A stretch of DNA of 40,269 nucleotides from Thermaceae bacterium (GTDB lineage Bacteria > Deinococcota > Deinococci > Deinococcales > Thermaceae). Under the pieces are notes generated by a model. It saw nothing but the letters and a program-made list of their open reading frames with translations, was not told where the DNA came from and ran no database searches. This document shows positions 1-8,721 of this stretch, piece after piece. Every line of letters starts with the position of its first letter. Within the stretch, counting starts at the first letter, position 1. The stretch lies in the NCBI GenBank assembly GCA_015478585.1, contig JADMIM010000026.1:1-40269 (forward strand). The letters run 5' to 3'. Both the position numbers and the translations under genes were made by a program.

Positions 1-347
1 CTGAAAACTTGCATTAAGGGCAGTATGCAAGGGGGATACATCGAGATGCGGCTTGAGCAGAGCCTGCTGGAGGAGATGAGGATAAGCAAACCTCTGGCAG
101 GAGGATTCTGCGGATTTGCTGGGCCAGTTGAGGCCAGTCTGGGAGATAGGCTTGCTTGGAATGCAGGGCATGCCGATGGGTAAAGGGTTTGTATTTGTGT
201 GTCGTGGGTCAGGGCATTGAGGAAGTCCGTTACCCCATCGCCAAAACCAGCAAGAATACTCCCTGAGCGTTCTTGTTGATCGCAAGCCCTAGCTTCAGGG
301 CATAAGGACGCTCTTTTCAATCCTTCTGCATAACTGCAAGTTCTCAG
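1..347. mobile_element. Possible miniature transposable element or IS remnant
   Basis: No convincing gene is visible here. The stretch is bounded by an imperfect inverted repeat: CTGAAAACTTGCA at 1-13 and TGCAAGTTCTCAG at 335-347, whose reverse complement differs at one of 13 positions. A similar inner GCA-rich motif follows each end. Both strands are broken by stops, although short runs on the minus strand look faintly protein-like. The size and inverted ends suggest a MITE or decayed insertion sequence. The window begins exactly at the left arm, so the element may extend further left. No target duplication can be checked. Moderate to low confidence. Confidence 0.35.
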
Positions 348-351
348 TCTT

Positions 352-411
352 GAAATCCCCCTCATCCAGCCCCGCCCTGGCTTGGGACAATAACCCTAGG
401 CGGGGGTTTTT
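352..411. repeat. Dispersed ~60-bp repeat, copy A, terminator-like hairpin
   Basis: This segment (GAAATCCCCC, then ATCCAGCCCCG, a spacer containing ATAACCCT, then a G-run) recurs at 15165-15223 with a few changes. In this copy CCCCGCC (370-376) pairs with GGCGGGG (399-405), followed by a run of T, so it could act as a rho-independent terminator reading rightwards, although the loop of about 22 nt is long. The second copy keeps the C-run/G-run pairing but not the T tail. The rest of the gap up to 533 shows no gene. Confidence 0.5.
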
Positions 412-533
412 TAAAGCCCAATCGGTGGAACTTTCTGGGAATATTCTTGTAGGGATGAAGGTCGCTCGGTAGCCTCATGGGGCCATCACCTGCTCTAGCC
501 AGGGCTTGGATAAACTTTTTTCAGGAGAAGCCG

Positions 534-3335
534 ATGACTAAAAGATGGAGCTTTCTGGTCTTGGTGTTGTTGGGTCTGGCTCAGGCTCAGAATCTAGGCG
601 CGGCCCCACTGACCCAGGTCTTGCCTGCCGACCCCAAGCTGGTGACAGGACACCTGGCCAATGGACTGACCTATTACATCTATCCCAATGCCGAGCCGCG
701 CAACCGTGTGGAGATGCGCTTGGTGGTCAATGCTGGCTCGCTGATGGAGGATCAGGATCAGCGGGGGTTGGCGCATTTCCTCGAGCATATGCTCTTCGAT
801 GGTACCAAGCGGTTTCCCAAACAGGAGATTCAGAATTTTCTCGAGCAGGTGGGGATGCAGTTCGGGGCCGACCTCAACGCCTATACCTCCTTCAGTGAGA
901 CGGTCTACCAACTGCGAGTACCCACCGACAATGCCAACACCGTAGATACCGCGCTGAATATCCTGGAAGACTGGGCGGGCTCGGCCACGCTCGACCCCGA
1001 GCAAGTTAAGCGCGAGTCGGCGGTGATCGTGGAGGAAGATCGCGCACGCTACAAGACCGCGGCTGGGCGGGCCTTGATACAGTCGCTAGGGCTTTATCTG
1101 GCGGGTTCGCGCTACGGCGAGCGCCTGCCCATCGGAGACATGAACATCGTCAAGAGCCTGCCTACTGAGGCCCTGCGGCGCTTTTACCAGACCTGGTATC
1201 GCCCCGACCTGATGGCGGTGGTGGTGGTGGGTGATATCAATGCGACCCAGATTGAAGCGGCTATCAAGCTGAAGTTCAGTACCCTCAGCAACCCCTCTCC
1301 CGAACGACCTCGCCTCAGCTATAGCCTTCCGGAGGCCTCGGCAGATCGCTATCTGGTTTTCCAGGATCCCGAATATCCTCAGACCCAGCTTCGGGTCAAT
1401 GCTTTTCGGCCTGCGCTGCTCGTCCAGAATGTAGGCAACTTCCGCGGCTCACTGGTGAGCCGCCTCTATGTCAGCATGTTCAATGCCCGGCTTTCCGAGC
1501 TTTCCAAGAGTGCCAACCCGCCGTTTCTGTCGGCCTCGGTGGTAAGTGGCAACTACGTGCGGCCCCAGGACATCGAACAGCTCAGCGCAAGTGTCAAGGA
1601 TGGCGGTGAGGCGGTGGGCCTCGAGGCCCTGCTGAGCGAGTTGCGCCGCACCCGGCTGGGCTTTACGGCGGGAGAACTCGAGCGGGCCAAACGCCAGGTG
1701 CTATCCGAGTTCGAGAAAGCCTATGCCGAGCGGAACCAACAAAATAGCGGGGATATCGCCGATGCGCTGGCCGATGTCTACCTGACCAATCAGGCTCCTA
1801 CAAGTGCTGCCACCGACCTCGAGCTGGCCCGGCGCTTTTTGGGAGAGATCGCCTTGCCCGACATAGATACCTACGCTAAAAGTTTTCTCAGCGGCCCCCG
1901 CAATATCGTGGCCCTGCGTCCACAAAAAAGCGGTCAGAGCCCGCTCACGGTAGCTGATTTACAGGCTGTGGTAGCGGCTGCCGATAGCAAGCCGATAGCC
2001 CCCTACACCGAAGCCCCGCTGGCCTCGAGCCTCTTTAGCCAAGTCCCGGCTGCGACACCCATTCTCAAAGAAGACCCGCAGAAAACCTTTACCGAGCTGA
2101 CCCTGGCGAACAGGGCCAGGGTGCTCTACAAGCAGACCAACTTCAAGAACGACGAGATTCTCTTCCGGGCCTATGCCTCCGGCGGGGCCTCGCTGGTCTC
2201 GGATGCCAATTATCCCGCAGCGATGGTGATTGGCTCGGTGGTGGCCGGTAGCGGCTTGGGGCCTTTTGACTCCACGGGTCTACCGCGCTTTTTAGCGGGT
2301 AAGCAGGTCAGTGTCGCGCCCTATATTGGCGAGCGCGAACAGGGGCTGCGCGGGCAGAGCAACACCCAAAACCTCGAGACCCTGCTCCAGATGACCAACC
2401 TCTACTTCACGGCCCCTCAGGCCGACCCAGACATCTTCAAGCGGGAGATTGCCACCCGCCTCGAGGCCGTCAAAAACCGCGGCCTCAATCCCGTGAGCGT
2501 GCTCCAGGACGCTTACGATGAATACCGTGCCCCCGGAAGCCTGCGCGGCAAGCCCCTGTCGGCAGCGGCCCTGCAAGGCATTGACCTGGGCCAAGCCCTG
2601 GCCCTGTACAAAGAACGCTTCGCCAACGCTGCCGACTTCACCTTCGTCTTGGTAGGCAACTTCGACCCGGCCAAGCTGCGTGACCTGGTGAGCCGATATC
2701 TGGGTTCGCTGCCGTCTGCCAAGACCAAAACCACCTGGAAAAACATTTTCCCCAAGCCACGCTACGATGCCAAAGTGGTGCAGGATTTCTACAAGGGGCA
2801 AGACCAGCGCGGGATCGTGGTGTTGTATTTTAGCCAACCCTACGACTACAGCATCAAAAATGCCATTGTGGCTTCGGCCCTGTCGAATCTGCTGGATATC
2901 CGGCTGACCCAGGACATCCGCGAGAAACTGGGCGGGGCCTATAGCCCAGGAGTCAGCGGCGGGCTCAGCCGCGAGCCCTACAGCGAAGCCAACTACCTCA
3001 TTCAGTTTCCCTGCGACCCCACTCGAGCTGCCGACCTGGTAAAAGCCACCTTCGACACCCTCCAAAGTGTCAAGGAGGGTATCTCCCAGGAGAACCTGAA
3101 CAAAGTGCGCGAGCAGCTCAAGCGCAGCCGCGAGGAAGCCCTGGGTACCAACAGCTTCTGGCTCTCGAGGCTGACCGCCTACGCCCAGTACGGCGATTTC
3201 GACCCCAACGACACTGCCAGTTTCAACACCATCGTAGACAGCCTGACTGCCGCCGATCTGCAAGGGTTGGCGAACAAGGTGCTGGGGCCAAACTATCTAC
3301 AAGCCGTGCTATACCCCGAGAGCATGAAGAAGTAG
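534..3335 (+). CDS. Secreted M16 family zinc metalloprotease (PqqL/pitrilysin-like)
   Basis: A two-domain peptidase of the insulinase/pitrilysin family, predicted to degrade peptides outside the cytoplasm. The inverted zinc motif HFLEH is at residues 81-85 in the N-terminal half. Downstream glutamates in RESAVIVEEDR (about 161-168) are candidates for the third zinc ligand. The C-terminal half (about 470-930) is the second, non-catalytic M16 repeat, including an R/Y-containing segment (EKLGGAYSPGVSGG). The start at 534 is preferred to an upstream ATG at 477 because AGGAG (523-527) lies 6 nt before it and it begins a signal peptide (MTKRWSFLVLVLLGLAQAQ). Length is 933 aa, usual for the PqqL-like group. 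The gene stands alone and converges on the epimerase gene. Confidence 0.9.
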   Translation: MTKRWSFLVLVLLGLAQAQNLGAAPLTQVLPADPKLVTGHLANGLTYYIYPNAEPRNRVEMRLVVNAGSLMEDQDQRGLAHFLEHMLFDGTKRFPKQEIQNFLEQVGMQFGADLNAYTSFSETVYQLRVPTDNANTVDTALNILEDWAGSATLDPEQVKRESAVIVEEDRARYKTAAGRALIQSLGLYLAGSRYGERLPIGDMNIVKSLPTEALRRFYQTWYRPDLMAVVVVGDINATQIEAAIKLKFSTLSNPSPERPRLSYSLPEASADRYLVFQDPEYPQTQLRVNAFRPALLVQNVGNFRGSLVSRLYVSMFNARLSELSKSANPPFLSASVVSGNYVRPQDIEQLSASVKDGGEAVGLEALLSELRRTRLGFTAGELERAKRQVLSEFEKAYAERNQQNSGDIADALADVYLTNQAPTSAATDLELARRFLGEIALPDIDTYAKSFLSGPRNIVALRPQKSGQSPLTVADLQAVVAAADSKPIAPYTEAPLASSLFSQVPAATPILKEDPQKTFTELTLANRARVLYKQTNFKNDEILFRAYASGGASLVSDANYPAAMVIGSVVAGSGLGPFDSTGLPRFLAGKQVSVAPYIGEREQGLRGQSNTQNLETLLQMTNLYFTAPQADPDIFKREIATRLEAVKNRGLNPVSVLQDAYDEYRAPGSLRGKPLSAAALQGIDLGQALALYKERFANAADFTFVLVGNFDPAKLRDLVSRYLGSLPSAKTKTTWKNIFPKPRYDAKVVQDFYKGQDQRGIVVLYFSQPYDYSIKNAIVASALSNLLDIRLTQDIREKLGGAYSPGVSGGLSREPYSEANYLIQFPCDPTRAADLVKATFDTLQSVKEGISQENLNKVREQLKRSREEALGTNSFWLSRLTAYAQYGDFDPNDTASFNTIVDSLTAADLQGLANKVLGPNYLQAVLYPESMKK

Positions 3336-3343
3336 GAATGGCG

Positions 3344-3529
3344 GAGAGCTAAAGGCAAAACGCTAAACGTCGAACGCCCAACGCCTAAGGCCGAAAGCTG
3401 AAGGCTAAAGTCAAAAACTAAAAACACCAATCGCGTCCCATACGGTGTTTTTTGATAGGGCGATTATGCTGTCCTGGTGTAGCTTTTGGCCCTTTGTATT
3501 TTGCTTTTAGCGTTCGGCTCTTTGCTCTC
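3344..3529. repeat. Long imperfect inverted-repeat element between convergent genes
   Basis: Fills the whole space between two convergent genes. The left arm begins GAGAGCTAAAGGCAAAACGC and continues as degenerate 7-8-nt units ending in GC or GTC. The right arm is its approximate reverse complement and ends in GCTCTC (3524-3529), overlapping the epimerase stop codon. An inner hairpin AAAACACC (3421-3428)/GGTGTTTT (3443-3450) with a following T-run could terminate transcription rightwards. The block 3463-3503 matches 35124-35164 at 40 of 41 positions, so this is a dispersed element and not a chance hairpin. A bidirectional terminator role fits this position, but the same element also occurs inside an operon at 35008-35196. 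Confidence 0.75.
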
Positions 3530-4517
3530 AACTCTGCACATCTTGTGCAGCTCTGCGCAAACCGATTAGCTCTTGTTCTTGCTCAGCGGTCAGCCCGGTT
3601 TTGAGGGGTTCGTGGCCTCGAGTTTTGTCCCAGTCATTCACGTCCCGAACAGTTTTTTCCAAGGGTCGAAATTGGAGTCCAGCGGCTTGTGCTTTATCTG
3701 AGCGCACGCCGAACATGCTGCGCCCGACATCCGAGGGAAGCCACAAGGGTAGGTCAGACCAGGGCCGGGGACGGACTTCTTGCGCCATCAGCCAGTCTTC
3801 CTCGGCCCAGACCGGCTCTCCCGAACCCGTGACTTTCTGGCAGGCTGCCACGAGTGCGCCCCAAGTGTGCGGCAGGGTGGCAGCGTTGTAGGTTCCGGTG
3901 AGGGATTGCTCTACAGAGTGAACCACGAAAAGGGCGAAGTCGCGGGCATCAATGTACTGGAAGATGTAATCCGGCCTCCCCGGAACCAGAACCTTCCCGC
4001 CCTGCCGGAACCGCCGGGGCCAGTAGGTGAAACGATCGGTGGGGTCGAATGGCCCGGCTACGATGGTAGGCCGGTGAACCGAGCTTCTAGCGGGGTAAAT
4101 CTCGTTTACCACGCGCTCGCAGAGCACCTTCAGGCCGCCGTAGGTCTCGCCACCGACTTCCTCGACGGTGGGGTCTTGGAGTTCGGTAACCGGGCTCTCC
4201 TCGGTGATGGGCGCGGTGGCTTCCTGGTAAACCGAGATGGTGGAGATGAAAGAATAGTGCCCGACCTTATCCGCAAGCAACTCGGCGCTCTGGCGCACGA
4301 CTCGAGGCACGTAGCCCGAGACATCTATCACCGCATCCCAGGTGCGGTTTCTGAGGGCTTCTAAACTGCCGTCCCTGTCGCCTGTTAGTGACTCGGCCCC
4401 TTCCAAATGCCTACTCTGGCCCCGGCTAAAGGTCGTGACCTTGTGGCCCTTGGTTAGCGCCGTTTCCACGATGTGCCGCCCGATGAAGCGGGTTCCGCCC
4501 AATACCAGAATGTCCAT
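3528..4517 (-). CDS. NAD-dependent epimerase/reductase family protein
   Basis: An extended short-chain dehydrogenase/reductase of the NAD-dependent epimerase type, 329 aa. The N-terminal Rossmann motif GGTRFIG is at residues 7-13 and the catalytic YxxxK pair is Y126/K130 (TYGGLK), with a preceding serine-rich strand (SFISTISVY). These fix the fold and a nucleotide-sugar-like or isoflavone-reductase-like chemistry. The substrate cannot be read from sequence. It starts at an ATG with only a short upstream region and has no clear operon partner; the next genes on the same strand lie beyond a 140-bp gap. Family confidence is high; exact function is unknown. Confidence 0.85.
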   Translation of the reverse strand: MDILVLGGTRFIGRHIVETALTKGHKVTTFSRGQSRHLEGAESLTGDRDGSLEALRNRTWDAVIDVSGYVPRVVRQSAELLADKVGHYSFISTISVYQEATAPITEESPVTELQDPTVEEVGGETYGGLKVLCERVVNEIYPARSSVHRPTIVAGPFDPTDRFTYWPRRFRQGGKVLVPGRPDYIFQYIDARDFALFVVHSVEQSLTGTYNAATLPHTWGALVAACQKVTGSGEPVWAEEDWLMAQEVRPRPWSDLPLWLPSDVGRSMFGVRSDKAQAAGLQFRPLEKTVRDVNDWDKTRGHEPLKTGLTAEQEQELIGLRRAAQDVQS

Positions 4518-4658
4518 GTGCGTAGCTTATTTGAAGGTGCGTTTGGGGGCCGAGGGATTGGGCACAATCGCAGCGGCTCGAGGACAGGGAAGGGGCGTTG
4601 GTGTTCCGGATGACCCTACTGTAGAGCTTTTAGATACTGAGCAAAGGTATGAATCTTC

Positions 4659-5078
4659 CTATGCAACCCACACTATTTCCGTTGCTAAAACCAAGTTTTC
4701 TGCGAGGCGAATTGCTTCGGTCTCAGACTCAGTAATTCTAGGTAGGCCTTTTATGTTCGCATGATATATAGGCCGCCCTATTTGCTACTCAAGTGCAGGG
4801 TCTGGCACAACATCTAAGCCTAAATTTCTAATGTCAGCAACCTTTACAGCTCCTATGGCTTTTACACCATTTAGTAGCATGGGCGCAGCTTCTAATTTGT
4901 CACGTTCGGTGAGGTCAAATCCAAAATAAACCGATATACCCTGGGTGTCTTTGGGAGGCGGCTCCCGTCTCACGAAGGCTTGGTACAGAACTACTCCCTT
5001 CGCCGAAAGTTCTGCACGACGGGTTAGAAGCCTGTAGACTATAGCGTCGTCTGACAGCACTATAGATGCACCAGACAC
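4659..5078 (-). pseudogene. Small accessory protein gene interrupted by an in-frame TAG
   Basis: The frame begins with GTG at 5078, directly after the stop of the gene upstream, and reads 97 codons to TAG at 4785-4787. The same frame then stays open for 41 more codons to a second TAG at 4659-4661. The extension contains YHANIKGLPRITE and a LAENLVLATEIVW ending, which resembles the C-terminus of a family of small proteins that follow a VV(P/R)DP motif with an 'HA..xG' segment and an 'A..LA' helix; here VVPDP lies just before the TAG. I therefore read the TAG as a premature stop in a gene of about 139 codons, or less likely as a readthrough site. The family assignment is from memory and the function is unknown. 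Confidence 0.55.
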
Positions 5079-5579
5079 CTAACGTTGAGCAATGCCTAAG
5101 TGAGACAACCTGTAGGCGAGTGTTGTTTCGAGAGTAACGCTTTCTTGATCAGCTCCTAGCTGTGTACCAAAAATCAGATTTGCTTTCCTGACCATGTGTG
5201 GAGCTGTCCTCAGCACTACAAATGCACCGTCTTTACGCCATTCGATAGTCAGGCCGCCATCATGTGTTATAGCTGGATACCCTTTAGGAATATCTCCTAG
5301 AATTGGCGCAGTATCAAACAAGATTTTTCTTGTTTCATTTAAAGCGGATGCGTCCAAGTAAACACAATCACCATCATCGTATTCGGGGATTTCATGCAGG
5401 GTCTTTAGCTCATCGAGTAACGCTTCTAGTTTTGGGAAGCGTTGAGTATGGCCTGATTGATTAGGTTGTTGCATAAGATGTGAACCGAACTGGCCATAGC
5501 CAGACAAAGGCTGGCTTCTTTTTATCTTGTCTACTCTGGTACTCCCTGTGTAATCGAACCTAAGAGGAAGTGTTGCCAT
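5079..5579 (-). CDS. Hypothetical protein of a three-gene accessory cassette
   Basis: Unrecognised 166-aa protein without signal peptide or membrane segment. The N-terminal ~45 residues are basic and glutamine-rich and look disordered. Residues ~50-165 contain a helix (LEALLDELKTL), an acidic patch with YDDGD, and a strand pair (YPAITHDGGLTIEWRKDGAFVVL) of the 'P..DGG...EW' type found in small accessory proteins whose helical half contains a W/Y-D-G patch. It overlaps the upstream DUF3467-like gene by 20 bp and abuts the downstream gene, whose GTG follows its TAG with no gap, so the three are translated as one unit. The cassette is visibly AT-richer than its neighbours, which suggests transfer. 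Confidence 0.55.
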   Translation of the reverse strand: MATLPLRFDYTGSTRVDKIKRSQPLSGYGQFGSHLMQQPNQSGHTQRFPKLEALLDELKTLHEIPEYDDGDCVYLDASALNETRKILFDTAPILGDIPKGYPAITHDGGLTIEWRKDGAFVVLRTAPHMVRKANLIFGTQLGADQESVTLETTLAYRLSHLGIAQR

Positions 5580-5769
5580 CGTCCTCGCCTCCCTTTAATT
5601 GACGTTCTAGTTCAGCAGGCATTCCAATGGGGGAAAAAGTTTTCTCGTAGATATTGACGAATCTTTGGGGGAGAATAAGAGTAGCTTTTGTTTGCTGCGG
5701 GCTCATGAGGATACGAGCGAGTGGTTTCATCTGATCGGGTTGAGCACCCTGGAGATTAAATTCGAGCAT
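5560..5769 (-). CDS. DUF3467-like protein, N-terminus apparently damaged
   Basis: The first ATG-started frame gives 69 aa. The match to DUF3467 begins earlier: reading upstream in the same frame gives IELYVNTTAVGISYYDF directly before MLEFNL, then ARILMSPQQTKATLIL and YEKTF, the usual strand-strand-'SPQ.AK' helix pattern. The frame is open back to a TAG at 5893-5895 but has no ATG, GTG or TTG before 5769. An ATG at 5867-5869 would fit as the original start but is one base out of frame and reaches TGA after five codons. The full protein would be about 100 aa. Either a 1-nt frameshift has damaged the gene or a rare start codon is used. Function unknown. Confidence 0.6.
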   Translation of the reverse strand: MLEFNLQGAQPDQMKPLARILMSPQQTKATLILPQRFVNIYEKTFSPIGMPAELERQLKGGEDDGNTSS

Positions 5770-5959
5770 AAAATCATAGTAGGAGATACCTACTGCTGTA
5801 GTATTTACATACAGCTCAATAGGCTTGTCTACATTTTTTGCTGGTTCAGCTTCAGGAGTTATATGCCATAAATATATAATAGTCGGCGCTATCTAATAGC
5901 TTGCAAGCAAACAAAATAGGAATTCCCGCGTTGCAAAGCTACACGGTTGACTCACTCGA

Positions 5960-5989
5960 CTTGACAATACTACACTCAAGTTTCATACT
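5960..5989 (+). promoter_or_regulatory. clpB promoter overlapped by an HspR-type (HAIR) operator
   Basis: A -35 box TTGACA (5961-5966), a 17-nt spacer and a -10 box CATACT (5984-5989) place transcription start near 5996, about two bases before the clpB ATG, so the mRNA would be almost leaderless. Lying over the -35 and spacer is CTTGACA-N7-ACTCAAG (5960-5980). The HspR operator HAIR known from actinobacteria and Deinococcus is CTTGAGT-N7-ACTCAAG, so spacing and right arm match exactly and the left arm at 5 of 7 positions. This implies heat-shock derepression of clpB. No HspR gene lies in the window. Confidence 0.7.
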
Positions 5990-5997
5990 AAAAAGGT

Positions 5998-8562
5998 ATG
6001 AACCTCGAGCGTTGGACTGAACAAGCCCGTCAGGCGGTGGCGCAGAGCCAGGTGTTGGCTCGAGAGATGAGCCACTCGCAGATGGATGTGCCGCACCTGG
6101 CGGTGGTTTTGCTGCGGGATTCGGCGGCTTTGCCCGCCCAACTTGTCAAGAAAGCCGGGCAAAACCCCGAGACCATCTACACCACCGCCCAGACTGACCT
6201 CGGCAAGCTGCCGCGCATCTCGGGAGCCGAGGCCGGGCAGTATATGGCTCCGCGCCTGAACGGGGTGTTTGACCGCGCCGAGAAGATGGCGGCGGAACTC
6301 AAAGATGCCTACGTGGCCGTGGACACGCTGCTGATTGCTTTAGCCGAGACTAAATATGCGGGGCTTCAGGTCGAGCCCATTCGTAAAGCTGCGCTCGAGG
6401 CTCGGGGAGGGAAAAACGTGAACTCTGAACACGCTGAGGGCACTTACAACGCCCTGGAACAATACGGCATAAACCTCACCAAGCAGGCCGAGGACGGCAA
6501 ACTCGACCCGGTAATCGGGCGCGACGAGGAAATCCGCCGCTCAATGCAGATTTTGCTGCGCCGCACCAAGAACAATCCCGTTCTGATCGGCGAGCCGGGG
6601 GTGGGCAAGACCGCGATTGTCGAGGGGCTGGCCCAGCGCATCGTCAAAGGGGACGTGCCCGAGGGCTTAAAAGGCAAGCGGGTAATCTCCCTCCAGATTG
6701 GTAGCCTGCTGGCGGGGGCCAAGTACCGGGGTGAGTTCGAGGAGCGGCTCAAGGCCGTCATCCAGGAAGCGGTGCAGAGTGCGGGTGAAATCGTGCTGTT
6801 CATTGACGAGCTGCACACCGTGGTCGGCGCGGGCAAGGCCGAGGGCGCGGTGGACGCGGGAAATATGCTCAAGCCCGCACTTGCCAGGGGTGAGCTGCAC
6901 ATGATTGGGGCCACTACCCTCGACGAGTACCGCACCATCGAGAAAGACGCGGCCCTCGAGCGGCGTTTTCAGCCAGTTTTCGTGGACGAGCCTTCGGTAG
7001 AGGATACGGTCTCGATCCTGCGCGGCATCAAGGAGAAATACGAAGTCCACCACGGGGTTCGTATCTCTGACCCGGCGCTTATCGCCGCAGCCCAGCTCTC
7101 GCACCGCTACATCGCTGACCGGCAACTGCCGGACAAGGCTATTGACCTGGTGGACGAGGCCGCTGCACGGCTGCGGATGGCCCTGGAATCTTCGCCGGAG
7201 ACCCTGGACACCCTAAACCGCAAGCGATTGCAGCTCGAGATCGAGCGTGAGGCTCTGAAGAAAGAAACCGATGCCGAATCCAAGTTCCGCTTGGGCGAAC
7301 TCGAGGCCGAGATTGCGGGCTTGAGCGAGGAAATCTCGCGGCAGAAAGTCGAGTGGGAGGCCGAGCGCGAGACCATGAACAAGCTGCGTGCGGCCCAGCA
7401 AAAGCTCGATGAGGTCAGGACACAAATCGAGCAGGCTGAGCGGGCTTACGACCTCAACAAAGCGGCTGAGCTGCGCTACGGGCAGTTGCCGCGATTGGAG
7501 GCTGAGGTCAACGAGCTTTCCGACCGGATGGCCAATGCCAAGTTCGCCCGCCCGATGGTGGCAGAAGAGGATATTGCTGAAATTGTGGCCCGCTGGACGG
7601 GGATTCCTGTAACTAAGCTGCTCGAGGGCGAGCGCGAGAAGCTGTTGCGGCTCGAGGAGGAATTGCACCAGCGCGTTATCGGTCAGGACGAGGCTATTGT
7701 GGCTGTTGCCGACGCAATTCGCCGGTCTCGAGCGGGCCTGGGCGACCCCAGCCGCCCGATTGGCAGCTTCTTGTTTCTCGGCCCTACTGGTGTGGGCAAG
7801 ACCGAGCTGGCCAAAACCCTGGCCGCTACGCTCTTTGACTCGGAAGAAAACCTGATTCGCATTGATATGTCGGAGTACCAGGAGAAGCACACCGTGGCCC
7901 GGCTGATTGGCGCGCCTCCGGGCTATGTCGGCTACGAAGAAGGCGGGCAACTCACCGAGGCGGTGCGTCGCCGCCCCTACTCGGTCATCCTTTTCGACGA
8001 AATCGAGAAGGCCCATCCTGACGTGTTCAATACCCTGCTGCAAGTCCTCGACGATGGTCGCTTGACCGACGGGCAGGGTCGCACGGTGGATTTCCGCAAC
8101 ACTGCCATCATCCTCACCTCGAATATCGGCTCGCCGCTGATTCTCGAGGGCATCCAGAGCGGGCAGTCTTACGAAACCATCCGGGCCAGGGTACTGGACG
8201 TGCTGCAAGCCAGCTTCCGCCCGGAATTCCTCAACCGCCTCGATGAAATCGTGGTCTTCCGGCCCTTAGCCCAAGATCAAATCGCGCAGATCGTGGAAAT
8301 TCAGCTCGGCGCGGTGCGCAGGCGGTTGGCGGAAAAAAGAATTACCCTCGAGGTTTCCCCCGAAGCCCTGGCTTTCTTGGCTGAGCGCGGCTACGACCCG
8401 ATTTATGGGGCTCGGCCCCTCAAGCGGGTGATTCAAAGGGAACTCGAGACCCCGCTCTCGCGCAAGATTCTAAGTGGCGAAGTCCAGGACGGAGCAAACG
8501 TCTGGGTTGGCAGAGGTGTGCTGGGTTTGACCTTTGAAGCCCGCAAAGTTGTGCAAGCATAA
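5998..8562 (+). CDS. clpB: ATP-dependent disaggregase ClpB
   Basis: A hexameric AAA+ chaperone that, with DnaK, threads aggregated proteins through its pore in the cytoplasm. The order is Clp N-domain (1-140), first AAA+ module with Walker A GEPGVGKT (198-205), a coiled-coil M domain (about 390-520, rich in E/K/R heptads), and second AAA+ module with Walker A GPTGVGKT (595-602) and the pore loop GYVGY. There is no ClpP-binding tripeptide loop, so it is ClpB and not ClpA/C. Length 854 aa is typical for Thermus ClpB. The start has a heat-shock operator and promoter immediately upstream, and a strong terminator follows. It is monocistronic. Confidence 0.98.
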   Translation: MNLERWTEQARQAVAQSQVLAREMSHSQMDVPHLAVVLLRDSAALPAQLVKKAGQNPETIYTTAQTDLGKLPRISGAEAGQYMAPRLNGVFDRAEKMAAELKDAYVAVDTLLIALAETKYAGLQVEPIRKAALEARGGKNVNSEHAEGTYNALEQYGINLTKQAEDGKLDPVIGRDEEIRRSMQILLRRTKNNPVLIGEPGVGKTAIVEGLAQRIVKGDVPEGLKGKRVISLQIGSLLAGAKYRGEFEERLKAVIQEAVQSAGEIVLFIDELHTVVGAGKAEGAVDAGNMLKPALARGELHMIGATTLDEYRTIEKDAALERRFQPVFVDEPSVEDTVSILRGIKEKYEVHHGVRISDPALIAAAQLSHRYIADRQLPDKAIDLVDEAAARLRMALESSPETLDTLNRKRLQLEIEREALKKETDAESKFRLGELEAEIAGLSEEISRQKVEWEAERETMNKLRAAQQKLDEVRTQIEQAERAYDLNKAAELRYGQLPRLEAEVNELSDRMANAKFARPMVAEEDIAEIVARWTGIPVTKLLEGEREKLLRLEEELHQRVIGQDEAIVAVADAIRRSRAGLGDPSRPIGSFLFLGPTGVGKTELAKTLAATLFDSEENLIRIDMSEYQEKHTVARLIGAPPGYVGYEEGGQLTEAVRRRPYSVILFDEIEKAHPDVFNTLLQVLDDGRLTDGQGRTVDFRNTAIILTSNIGSPLILEGIQSGQSYETIRARVLDVLQASFRPEFLNRLDEIVVFRPLAQDQIAQIVEIQLGAVRRRLAEKRITLEVSPEALAFLAERGYDPIYGARPLKRVIQRELETPLSRKILSGEVQDGANVWVGRGVLGLTFEARKVVQA

Positions 8563-8583
8563 GGTTGTATTCCTCCTCCTTGG

Positions 8584-8609
8584 CCTCCCCGTATTCGGGG
8601 AGGTTTTTT
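8584..8609 (+). terminator. Rho-independent terminator of clpB
   Basis: CCTCCCCG (8584-8591) pairs perfectly with CGGGGAGG (8596-8603) around a 4-nt loop TATT, followed by six T. It lies 22 bp after the clpB stop. Confidence 0.93.
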
Positions 8610-8721
8610 ATGCCCAAGACTGTAGCGAGTTTTCATAAGGGTTACACAGATGGGGATATACACTAAGCTAGGTTCAAACCTGCTCGCAATCCAAAAGAGG
8701 TTTGGCCTGGGAGGTACTGAT

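Noticed and set aside
3344-3529. CRISPR array suggested by repeated short units in spacers
   Set aside because: The units are degenerate, 7-8 nt long and lack regular spacers; no cas genes are nearby.
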